13,690 nucleotides of DNA from Phascolarctobacterium succinatutens CAG:287. Its GTDB lineage: Bacteria > Bacillota > Negativicutes > Acidaminococcales > Acidaminococcaceae. The position numbers and the translations under genes are program-made. The notes below the pieces were generated by a model. The model had not been told where the DNA came from, did not search any database, and saw only the letters and a list, made by a program, of their open reading frames with translations. This document shows, one piece after another, positions 6,523 to 12,743 of the stretch (position 1 is its first letter; each line of letters begins with the position of its first letter). The stretch spans positions 1 through 13,690 of the forward strand of contig NZ_FR892829.1 in NCBI RefSeq assembly GCF_000434895.1, given 5' to 3'.

Positions 6523-6665
6523 GCATTTGGAAGATACTCTTTTTGAAGCCCTTTTCCGCTGGGATTACCTCATGCAGGAATTTGGGCTTTACGTAATGTA
6601 CAATCATCGGCGGCGTGCGCATAGTGGTTTCGGCAAAGCGCGGCAGCTTGCTGCTGGCAGGCAGC
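6502..6665. repeat. Direct repeat copy 2 (164 bp), partner of 3734-3897
   Basis: This is the intact counterpart of the scar repeat and contains the last 51 or so codons of the double zinc-ribbon gene plus 7 bp beyond its stop. Homology begins at CCGTTTTCTACC and stops at GGCAGC (6660-6665), the microhomology at which the other copy switches to the exported-protein gene fragment. Confidence 0.9.
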
Positions 6666-7762
6666 TGCAGGCTGCGTACCTTGTCCTTGCTGTTGACGAA
6701 GCGGGCGCTGGCAGCGCCGGTCTGGCCGTTGACAACGATGACGAAGCGTTCGCCGGCGCTGTTGTCGGTATAGTCAACATAATAAATCGGCAGCATGATG
6801 TCAGCAGAATGCTTGCGGATATTGCGTGCCCATTTTTCAATCGTAACCGTTTTCAGACCATAATTTTCGCAGAGCCTGTTGCAAAGCTGCTCATTGATCA
6901 TGCGGTCAAGATATTTTTGTACCGGGAAGAGGTTACTGCGGGTGGTGATATGCACGTCGCCCTCCAAAAATACCGGGTCGAAGGGGGCGAATTCATCAAA
7001 GTTCCAGGGAGCAACCATATCGACGGCGTTTTCGTCAAAGACATAGGTTTGCGGATATACCCAGTTTAAAACCTCCTGATAAATTTCGCAGTCGCCCTTG
7101 TTGCTGGAGATTTGTGCCTTGACGCGCAGGTCTGCCAGCGTATAGGGAGTATAGAAGGCGGTAAATTTTTCCTTGATGTCCTTTTCCGCACCCTTGAAGG
7201 ACATCGGCTCGCGGCGCATCAGCAGCTGCGCTCTGCCAAAGGCCTGCTCCTTAGTGAGCTTGAAGGGCAGGGCGATAGAGGGGTAGCTGCGGGAGCCTGC
7301 GCCGATTAGCTGGTCCTTGTTGTAGCCGCCGGCCTTCAGCTCCTCCTGCGTCAGACGGTGACCGCAGTATTCGCAGGTAAAAATAGTCTGCGTGGATTCG
7401 CCGGTAACATCGGCACCGCAGAGCGGGCAGGGCAGCTTGATGGTGTGGCTTTCTTCGTAAACCTTGGTGCTGAGGGCGCTGAAAACGCCCAGCTTATCTT
7501 CGATGCTTTGGGTGTTGTTTTTGAGCATCTCCGGCAAGGGCTCCATGAAGTATACGTGTCCCAGCTTCACCAGTCCGTTGACAACCTCTACAGGCTTATG
7601 GCGATACTTGATTTCGCTATCAAGAATATTTTCGCTGTTTGGCCAAGGCTCCTTGCTGCCGCAGAAGGAGCAGATGAAGCTGGTGCTGGCAGCGTCGGAA
7701 TACATGGTGCCGCCACATTTTTCGCATTGTATAGCACAACATTCGTCGTTTTCTTTAAACAT
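6509..7762 (-). CDS. Double zinc-ribbon protein of unknown function
   Basis: A 417-residue protein with two rubredoxin-knuckle zinc ribbons: C13xxC16 with C31xxC34, and C112xxC115 with C130xxC133, each followed by G, as in TFIIB-type or YgiT-like ribbons. The remaining 280 residues are soluble-looking alpha/beta sequence with aromatic-rich patches and no membrane segment. They end in a strongly basic tail (YVKPKFLHEVIPAEKGFKKS and on to LKFW). I do not recognise the family. The ATG at 7760-7762 is chosen because AAGGGAG lies 8 nt upstream; an in-frame TTG 14 codons earlier overlaps the -10 hexamer. It has its own promoter with the dyad shared by the autotransporter and exported-protein genes. 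A decayed second copy of its 3' end lies at 3741-3897. Zinc-ribbon content allows nucleic-acid or protein binding, but no role is shown. Confidence 0.85.
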   Translation of the reverse strand: MFKENDECCAIQCEKCGGTMYSDAASTSFICSFCGSKEPWPNSENILDSEIKYRHKPVEVVNGLVKLGHVYFMEPLPEMLKNNTQSIEDKLGVFSALSTKVYEESHTIKLPCPLCGADVTGESTQTIFTCEYCGHRLTQEELKAGGYNKDQLIGAGSRSYPSIALPFKLTKEQAFGRAQLLMRREPMSFKGAEKDIKEKFTAFYTPYTLADLRVKAQISSNKGDCEIYQEVLNWVYPQTYVFDENAVDMVAPWNFDEFAPFDPVFLEGDVHITTRSNLFPVQKYLDRMINEQLCNRLCENYGLKTVTIEKWARNIRKHSADIMLPIYYVDYTDNSAGERFVIVVNGQTGAASARFVNSKDKVRSLQLPASSKLPRFAETTMRTPPMIVHYVKPKFLHEVIPAEKGFKKSIFQMLKFW

Positions 7763-7792
7763 AGGAACATCTCCCTTCCTTATCTTGCCTTC

Positions 7793-7847
7793 ATTATAGC
7801 GCAAAAAGAGCGTCTGTGCCCCACCCGAAAGGGGAAATTTGGGTAGG
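7793..7847 (-). promoter_or_regulatory. Promoter A with 29-bp dyad, upstream of the zinc-ribbon gene
   Basis: On the minus strand the -10 TATAAT occupies 7798-7793. Exactly 20 bp upstream is the 29-bp dyad (7847-7819), with arms CCTACCCAAA and TTTCGGGTGG. The hexamer at the -35 position (GGGCAC) does not resemble TTGACA and overlaps the dyad edge, so the dyad probably binds an activator or a repressor. The leader to the ATG is about 24 nt. Block length and geometry equal those at 10727-10781 and 10835-10889. Confidence 0.75.
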
Positions 7848-7925
7848 ATGGGGTTGGTTTTATTTTAAAAGATGATAAAATATCGTAGCAATAGCAAAAT
7901 TCAGCTGAATTTTAGAGATAAACAC

Positions 7926-7961
7926 AAAAATTGTGCGGTTTTTTACGACCGCACAATTTTT
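7926..7961. terminator. Terminator of the autotransporter gene, symmetric
   Basis: Perfect 14-bp arms AAAAATTGTGCGGT (7926-7939) and ACCGCACAATTTTT (7948-7961) flank an 8-nt loop. On the minus strand the hairpin ends in five Ts, which suits the autotransporter gene ending at 8014. On the plus strand six Ts follow, so it may also block readthrough from the other side. The rest of the 7848-8013 gap shows nothing further. Confidence 0.88.
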
Positions 7962-8013
7962 TATTGCTTAATTACAGTACAATGTTGTTCTGCATGTTGA
8001 AAAGACGGATCTG

Positions 8014-10635
8014 TCAGAATGTCCAGCGCATACCTACGTTCCATTGCCACGGTGTCTTGTAGTCGCCGCCGAAGGCTTTGGAAACATCTGCATACAGATA
8101 GCTGTTATCCTTGGTTTTGAGGTTGAAGCCGATGCCTGCCTCGTACCAGGTGTCGCCCAAATCGTTGCTGTAGGTGGTGGATACACCGTTGTAGCTCAGG
8201 CGGGTGTCAGCACTGCCGCCGAAGTCATGCAGTACAGAAGCTTTGGCGTATACATTACCGTTGTTGCCAAGTCTGCTGCCAAGCTCGAAGCCTAAGCGGC
8301 CGATGGTGCTGCTTTGGCTGTCCTGACTGATAGCAATGCCGTTGGCGGTAGTGTAATCCTTACCGGCAATACGCAGCCAGGAAAGCTGTGCCTGCGGGGT
8401 GAAGTAGGCCTTGTCTCCCATAGCGATTTCTCTGCCGTATTCCGCGCTGATGCTGCTGCCCCAGGTTTTGTACTGACCGTGAGTGAAGCCAATCGGTGCA
8501 GAGATATCGTAATCATTGCTCAGACGGCCTTCCTTGAGTACGATGTCTGCATAATGGCCTTTGTCGCCCAGCCAGGTGCCGTACAGAGTAAGTGCTAAGC
8601 TACGGTTTTTCGCTGTTGCATCGCCGTAGGTGGTTTTGCCGCTGTTGCGGCTGATAGCAGCGCCGTAATGCCAATCGCCGCCAGCCTTATCATAACCCAT
8701 CTGGAAGAAATTATTCTGGTTTTTGGCATTGTCATATTTAAATTCGCCGCGATTCAAGCGTACCCAGAAGCCCTGGTCATCATCGCCCTGACGCAAATCG
8801 CCCAAGCGTTTACTCAAGGTAGCGTCCTCCTGTCTCCAGGACAGTGCTGCTGCGTTTTGCAGATGGCTGATAGCATCTACAGTAGTGCTTTGGGCAATTT
8901 TTACATTGGCGATTGCGCTGCCGTCAATATGGTTGATGGTATCTGCCTGCATCTGGCCGATGAGCAGACCTTCATTAACATGAACGTCAAATTTTGCCGC
9001 ACTGTCATCGTGAATCTTCAGGCTGTTTCTAACAAGGCCTTCCAAGCCGGCTGCATCCTTCACGTTATCAGCATTGATGCCTGCATAAGAGGTATGTACT
9101 GCGGCAGCGTCGGTATCAGCGTTGTTTACGCGGAAGAAGCCTGTATTGAGGTTTGCATCAGCCTCCAGCGTCAGCTCGCCGCCGGTGCCCTGCAGGTGAT
9201 TAACGTCAATGTTCTGCACCTCTTCATTGGTCATGGTGATGCTGCCATTATTCAGGGTGAGGTTTTCCAGATAGCTATAACCAATGCCGTATTCACCCAT
9301 AGCATGCCATGTAGCCTTGTTGGCAAGGGTGAGGTTAATGGTACCGGCAGAATCATCCTTGTCTACATAAGGACCGCTTTGGTCGAGATTGCCGGTGATG
9401 CTGGAAGCGTCAGTATTCAGGTTGAGGTTGACTATGGCGGTGTTGGCTGCACGTACGTCGCCAACGATTACAACATCGTGAGTTGTACCTTGGTTGATGT
9501 TGACAATAGTGTCGGTATGCCAAGTCGGATCCGGATCCTCGCCGTAAGCATTGATAGCGTTGAACAAGCCATTGTTAGCGTTGTTGGCACCGGTGATGCT
9601 GCCGCCGGCCATATTGAGAACGGCGCCATCTTCGACAAATAACACATCAACAGTACCGCCGTCACTATTGTTTTCGGCTCGGATATCCGTAATGCCCAGG
9701 TTGACTTCGGAATAAAAGCCTGCGCGTACACCTATGGCTGAAATCTCGCCGTCGCCGCTGCTTTCAGCGCGAATAGTGCTGTTGTCACCGAGAGTAATGG
9801 TGGAGCTGTGGATAGCATTAAGACCGTAGCTGTAGCCTTCAGTTACAGCGTTGCCTTTTACGTCAATATGTGTTTCGCCGGCGTTGATTTTGGAGTTGCC
9901 TGCGGCAAAGATGCCGTTAGTACGGGCTAAATCTTCAGCCATAGCTTCGGTAGCGATTGTCAGCTTGCCAAAGTTCATCTTGGCTTGGTCTTGGGCTTCA
10001 ATACCTGCAGCCCAGGCATAAGAGCCGTTTTTAGAAACAGCCTTGATATTTGCAGCGCCGCTTACGGTCAAAGTATGTTCGCTGTCTTCATCCTCAACAT
10101 CGCGGCCCATGAAAATACCATCAGCAATACTTTCCGGTTTGCCGTCAGCTGTAACGTCAATATGGAGATTTTTCATCTGGATATCGGCAGCATAAGTATC
10201 AATGCCGGAAATATAGATTCTGTTTATATCATAATTAGAGCCTGTAGACTGACCTGTGATATTCACATCTTGGGCAGTGAGCCTGCCGGGAGTATCGTAG
10301 TTAGAGGTTGCTGCATGAATACCGCTGGTAGCACCATCTTTAACGTCAAGCTGCAGATTTAGCGGCGTAGTAAATTTTAAATGCGTTCCTTCGTCCCAAA
10401 CCTCAACAGCAGGGTAGGCGTTAGTCCATTTTACTACGTCACCCTCAGCGAAGGTATAAGTTGATTCCATACCGACAGTAGTGCGGATGCCATGAGCTTC
10501 ATAAGCGTCATTAGCACCGGTGATTTGGTCAGTATATTCCTGTGCAGAAGTTATGGATGGTTGTGCCACCCCGATGTACAGCGCAAGCATTACAGCTGTT
10601 GTCAGGGTTTTGGAGATTAATTTTTTGCGTTGCAT
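8014..10635 (-). CDS. Type V (classical) autotransporter with outer-membrane beta-barrel
   Basis: An 873-residue surface protein. The signal peptide covers residues 1 to about 32: basic MQRKKLISK, hydrophobic TAVMLALYIGVA, and a likely cut after ITSA. The passenger (about 33-600) is rich in Asn, Gly, Thr and Val with short repeated strands such as YLENLTLNNGSITMT, typical of a right-handed beta-helix. Residues from about 621 form the translocator: alternating aromatic strands (QGFWVRLN, LALTLYGTWL, NVYAKASVLHDFGG) closing with WQWNVGMRWTF, whose final Phe is the BAM-type C-terminal signal. No cysteine is present and I see no GDSGS protease motif, so it looks like a non-proteolytic adhesin or surface protein. 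The ATG at 10633-10635 has AAAGGTGG about 8 nt upstream; a GTG four codons earlier lies within that site. It has its own dyad promoter and terminator, and diverges from the exported-protein genes. Confidence 0.93.
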   Translation of the reverse strand: MQRKKLISKTLTTAVMLALYIGVAQPSITSAQEYTDQITGANDAYEAHGIRTTVGMESTYTFAEGDVVKWTNAYPAVEVWDEGTHLKFTTPLNLQLDVKDGATSGIHAATSNYDTPGRLTAQDVNITGQSTGSNYDINRIYISGIDTYAADIQMKNLHIDVTADGKPESIADGIFMGRDVEDEDSEHTLTVSGAANIKAVSKNGSYAWAAGIEAQDQAKMNFGKLTIATEAMAEDLARTNGIFAAGNSKINAGETHIDVKGNAVTEGYSYGLNAIHSSTITLGDNSTIRAESSGDGEISAIGVRAGFYSEVNLGITDIRAENNSDGGTVDVLFVEDGAVLNMAGGSITGANNANNGLFNAINAYGEDPDPTWHTDTIVNINQGTTHDVVIVGDVRAANTAIVNLNLNTDASSITGNLDQSGPYVDKDDSAGTINLTLANKATWHAMGEYGIGYSYLENLTLNNGSITMTNEEVQNIDVNHLQGTGGELTLEADANLNTGFFRVNNADTDAAAVHTSYAGINADNVKDAAGLEGLVRNSLKIHDDSAAKFDVHVNEGLLIGQMQADTINHIDGSAIANVKIAQSTTVDAISHLQNAAALSWRQEDATLSKRLGDLRQGDDDQGFWVRLNRGEFKYDNAKNQNNFFQMGYDKAGGDWHYGAAISRNSGKTTYGDATAKNRSLALTLYGTWLGDKGHYADIVLKEGRLSNDYDISAPIGFTHGQYKTWGSSISAEYGREIAMGDKAYFTPQAQLSWLRIAGKDYTTANGIAISQDSQSSTIGRLGFELGSRLGNNGNVYAKASVLHDFGGSADTRLSYNGVSTTYSNDLGDTWYEAGIGFNLKTKDNSYLYADVSKAFGGDYKTPWQWNVGMRWTF

Positions 10636-10726
10636 AAACAAGACCACCTTTCTTTAAATCGGCCAATATAAAGAAAACTTCAAGAATATTACAATAATTA
10701 ATCAGCCGATTCTTTTCTACATCTGC

Positions 10727-10781
10727 ATTATATATCAGGCAACAGAAAAACACCCCACCCCAAATGGAAAATTCGGGTAGG
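10727..10781 (-). promoter_or_regulatory. Promoter B with 29-bp dyad, upstream of the autotransporter
   Basis: The minus-strand -10 TATAAT occupies 10732-10727. The dyad lies exactly 20 bp upstream (10781-10753), with arms CCTACCCGAAT and ATTTGGGGTGGGG. The -35 position reads GGGTGT, not TTGACA. The predicted leader is about 85 nt. The dyad lies 53 bp from that of the divergent promoter C. Apart from these two promoters I see nothing else in the 10636-10923 gap. Confidence 0.75.
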
Positions 10782-10834
10782 GTGAAGTGAAAAAATTGCT
10801 ACTTTTGCGAAAAATTTTGCAGTCACCTTCTCTT

Positions 10835-10889
10835 CCTACCCCAAATCAGCCTTTCGGGTAGGGACAAAGCTGCGCTGATACGCTATGCT
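10835..10889 (+). promoter_or_regulatory. Promoter C with 29-bp dyad, upstream of the exported paralogues
   Basis: The dyad at 10835-10863 has arms CCTACCCCAAA and TTTCGGGTAGG separated by 6 bp. Exactly 20 bp later comes TATGCT (10884-10889), preceded by CGC as TATAAT is in promoter A. TATAAG at 10889-10894 is an alternative -10 but breaks the spacing rule. The -35 position reads GGGACA. The leader to the ATG at 10924 is about 28 nt. Confidence 0.7.
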
Positions 10890-10923
10890 ATAAGCAGAAG
10901 AATAGCAAAAGGCGGTGAGCAGC

Positions 10924-11478
10924 ATGCGCAAACAAAAAAGTAATAAGCTGAGAATTATTCACCTGCTGTTATTGGCAGCGCTCCTGTTGCTGACAGCAAA
11001 GCTGATTTATGCCCAGGTACGGGGAGGCGATAGCATGGGACGTATAGAATGGACGGATATGCAATTATACAGAAACGGCTCGAATTATGATTATAGCTAT
11101 AATTATGCGCTGCGTTTGGACGCTAAAAGCGGGCAGATGCTTTATGACTGCAGCTTTAAGGCTCCGGCAAATCTCAATGACGACACCTGGCGCTGTGAGC
11201 TGGAGAGCGTGCCTGTGACGCGCGAGGAGCTGGCGCCTCTTGATGCGCTTATCCAAGGACTGCCGCTGGCACCGCCCAAGGAACCCGCGCCGTTAGATGA
11301 TGATTTGGTTGTCTGCGATGAGACTAATGAAATTTTTGATGTGAGCATCGCCAACTATAAGGATAAAAGCGTCAAAAAGCTGACGGCGCCTTTGAGCGGG
11401 GAGCAAAGAGAGGAAATGCAAAAGCAGTTTCTGCAGCTTTACCTGAAGGCTAAGGACAGAGCTCCGCTTCGCAATTAA
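10924..11478 (+). CDS. Exported or membrane-anchored protein of unknown family, paralogue 1
   Basis: A 184-residue protein with a strong N-terminal export signal: basic MRKQKSNKLR, hydrophobic IIHLLLLAALLLLT, possible cut after LIYA, otherwise a membrane anchor. The mature part starts RGGDSMGRIEWTDMQL and carries a block TREELAPLDALIQGLPLAPP and a C-terminal helix. It contains two cysteines that could pair outside the cytoplasm. The ATG is chosen over the GTG at 10915 because AAAAGGCGG fits the ATG spacing and the GTG lies inside that site. The next gene, 24 bp downstream, is a divergent paralogue with the same blocks in the same order. I do not recognise the family. The shared dyad promoter ties it to the autotransporter and zinc-ribbon genes. 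Confidence 0.82.
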   Translation: MRKQKSNKLRIIHLLLLAALLLLTAKLIYAQVRGGDSMGRIEWTDMQLYRNGSNYDYSYNYALRLDAKSGQMLYDCSFKAPANLNDDTWRCELESVPVTREELAPLDALIQGLPLAPPKEPAPLDDDLVVCDETNEIFDVSIANYKDKSVKKLTAPLSGEQREEMQKQFLQLYLKAKDRAPLRN

Positions 11479-11502
11479 GGCTTAACAAAGGCGGTGAACG
11501 GT

Positions 11503-12039
11503 ATGCACAGTAAATTATGGAAAATCGGCAAAATGCTGCTGGCGGTGCTTGTGCTGCTGACAGCTAATATAGGTTGTGCGCCGGTAAAAGGAGAAGATAA
11601 GATGACACACGTAGAATGGTCTGCCTTTTATATGAATCAGAACCATCAGTTCCGCACCCTGTGCTATTGCTTTGAGGTTAATTATGATCCCTTTAAGGAA
11701 GGGCAGGGAACCTTCAGTTGCTTTTTTGTCGATAAAAATGGCAAGAATTGCCTGCTGTCATCAGCAAAGGTGACAAGTGAGGATTTGACAGAGCTGGATG
11801 CTTTTATCCAGAAGCTGCCGCTTGCGGAGCAGGAGCAAAAGCAGAAGCAGAAGCAGAAGCAGACGGATATGCTGTTTGCGCACGATGCGACGACAAAAGG
11901 GTTTTATATTACTCTTGGCAGCTATAAAAATAAGAACAGACGTAAGGTAAGGCCGCAGCTAAGCAGTATGCAGCAGGATAAAGCATTGGATATTTTGAAG
12001 AGGCTGTATGCTGAGGTGAGCAAGCGAGAGGGGAAATAG
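11503..12039 (+). CDS. Putative lipoprotein of unknown family, paralogue 2
   Basis: A 178-residue paralogue of the preceding protein: VEWSAFYMN matches IEWTDMQLYRN, TSEDLTELDAFIQKLPLA matches TREELAPLDALIQGLPLA, and LGSYKNKNRRKVRPQLS matches IANYKDKSVKKLTAPLS. The N-terminus (MHSKLWKIGKMLLAVLVLLT) leads to ANIGC, an imperfect lipobox, so Cys24 may be lipidated; the first paralogue lacks this cysteine. A stretch EQEQKQKQKQKQ in the middle comes from a 6-bp tandem repeat. The ATG at 11503 follows AAAGGCGG, as in paralogue 1; the GTG at 11494 lies within it. The 24-bp gap and lack of a promoter suggest co-transcription with paralogue 1, ending at the terminator at 12064. Confidence 0.8.
   Translation: MHSKLWKIGKMLLAVLVLLTANIGCAPVKGEDKMTHVEWSAFYMNQNHQFRTLCYCFEVNYDPFKEGQGTFSCFFVDKNGKNCLLSSAKVTSEDLTELDAFIQKLPLAEQEQKQKQKQKQTDMLFAHDATTKGFYITLGSYKNKNRRKVRPQLSSMQQDKALDILKRLYAEVSKREGK
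11840..11863 (+). repeat. Hexanucleotide tandem repeat (AGCAGA x4) inside paralogue 2
   Basis: Four exact copies of AGCAGA encode alternating Lys-Gln. Slippage here would change the linker length by two residues per unit without a frameshift. The repeat sits between the conserved QKLPLA block and the C-terminal block, in a region the first paralogue fills with Pro- and Asp-rich sequence. Confidence 0.85.
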
Positions 12040-12063
12040 CGCCAGATGCTTGGAGTTTAGAGA

Positions 12064-12086
12064 ACCGCCGTGAGGCGGGTTTTTTT
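12064..12086 (+). terminator. Intrinsic terminator after the exported paralogues
   Basis: CCGCC (12065-12069), loop GTGA and GGCGG (12074-12078) are followed by G and seven Ts (12080-12086). It lies 25 bp after the paralogue 2 stop. Confidence 0.85.
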
Positions 12087-12092
12087 ATTTTT

Positions 12093-12107
12093 GGTGGGTT
12101 GGGTGGG
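12093..12107 (+). other. G-rich tract with quadruplex potential
   Basis: GGTGGGTTGGGTGGG has four G-runs separated by loops of 1, 2 and 1 nt, enough for a two-layer G-quadruplex on the plus strand. It lies 6 bp after the T-run of the terminator. No function can be shown from sequence. Confidence 0.4.
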
Positions 12108-12148
12108 TTTTCAAGTATGTTTGTGTGTATGGATGCTATACGAAGAGA

Positions 12149-12279
12149 AAGGCTCTCCTTGGGAGAGCTGTTACCAGTAGGGCGACTGAGAGGGGGTTGG
12201 GTTATGTATATGTCTTATTTTGCTGTAACCCCTCTCCGTCATCGCTGCGCGATGCCACCTCTCCCCCAGGAGAGGCCTT
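12149..12279. repeat. 131-bp palindromic intergenic repeat with nested hairpins
   Basis: The two ends form a long imperfect inverted repeat of about 55 bp, starting AAGGCTCTCC and ending GGAGAGGCCTT. Each end also folds on itself: GCTCTCC-TTG-GGAGAGC (12152-12168) and CCTCTCC-CCCA-GGAGAGG (12258-12275). A third hairpin CATCGC-TGC-GCGATG lies at 12240-12254. This layout is familiar from multi-copy intergenic repeats of gut Firmicutes and may be a MITE- or REP-like element. No target-site duplication is obvious. A short open frame crossing it is not a gene. Similar sequence starts the window at 1-31. Confidence 0.7.
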
Positions 12280-12382
12280 ATTGTTTTGCAATCTAATATT
12301 TTAAAAGCCGCTTTTTCCTAAAAATATCCCCACAAGCACTGCCGAAGCGCCTTACTCAGTGTACTTTGCTCAGTAAATGTGT

Positions 12383-12388
12383 TATAAT
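12383..12388 (+). promoter_or_regulatory. Probable -10 element of the gatCA promoter
   Basis: TATAAT lies 52 bp before the gatC start in an AT-rich stretch. No good -35 is seen 16-18 bp upstream, so the call rests on the -10 and position. The remaining sequence of 12280-12382 shows nothing else I can name. Confidence 0.5.
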
Positions 12389-12439
12389 AAAACAGGTTAT
12401 TTGTAAAAATAAAACGAGTTTTTATAGGATGGTGAAAAA

Positions 12440-12727
12440 ATGAAAGTTTCTGCTGAAGACGTAAAGCATATCGCACAGCTTTCCCGTTTGACTGTTCCTG
12501 CTTCCGAGATGGAAGTATTCACCGAGCAGTTCAACCAGATTCTTAACTATGCCGACATTCTTGAAAAAATTGATACCGCAGGTATCGAACCTACCCCGTA
12601 CGTATTGCCGGTAAGCAATGTACTGCGTGAGGACGTTGTCAAAGAAGGCGTATCCCACGAGGAAGCATTGAAGAACGCTCCTGCTGTTCACAATGACGGC
12701 TTTAAGGTACCGCGCGTAATCGAATAA
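12440..12727 (+). CDS. gatC: Asp-tRNA(Asn)/Glu-tRNA(Gln) amidotransferase subunit C
   Basis: Small 95-residue subunit that stabilises GatA against GatB in the GatCAB complex, which turns Glu-tRNA(Gln) and Asp-tRNA(Asn) into the correctly amidated tRNAs in organisms lacking GlnRS or AsnRS. The family pattern is complete: N-terminal VKHIAQLSRLTV helix, FTEQFNQILNYADILEKIDT helix, PTPYVLPVSNVLREDVV linker and the C-terminal DGFKVPRVIE. The ATG follows AGGATGG by about 8 nt. The stop is 16 bp from gatA, with the gatA ribosome-binding site in between. Confidence 0.96.
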   Translation: MKVSAEDVKHIAQLSRLTVPASEMEVFTEQFNQILNYADILEKIDTAGIEPTPYVLPVSNVLREDVVKEGVSHEEALKNAPAVHNDGFKVPRVIE

Positions 12728-12743
12728 GAAGGAGGCAAACGCT

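Noticed and set aside
6527..7069. 180-codon plus-strand frame opposite the zinc-ribbon gene
   Set aside because: The minus-strand gene has a start site, promoter and zinc ribbons; the plus frame shows no domain and no initiation signal.
8668..9642. Long open frame (324 codons) on the plus strand
   Set aside because: It is antisense to the autotransporter passenger, whose repetitive Asn/Val/Thr codons leave the opposite frame open. It has no ribosome-binding site or recognisable domain.
10410..10417. GGGTAGG half-site inside the autotransporter gene
   Set aside because: Only a single arm without the opposing arm or a -10 at 20 bp; probably chance.
8014..10635. Protease-type autotransporter (SPATE or subtilisin-like)
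   Set aside because: No GDSGS or subtilase catalytic motif is seen in the passenger, which looks like a plain beta-helix.
12099..12296. 65-codon frame on the plus strand
   Set aside because: It runs through the G-rich tract and the palindromic repeat and has no upstream ribosome-binding site.
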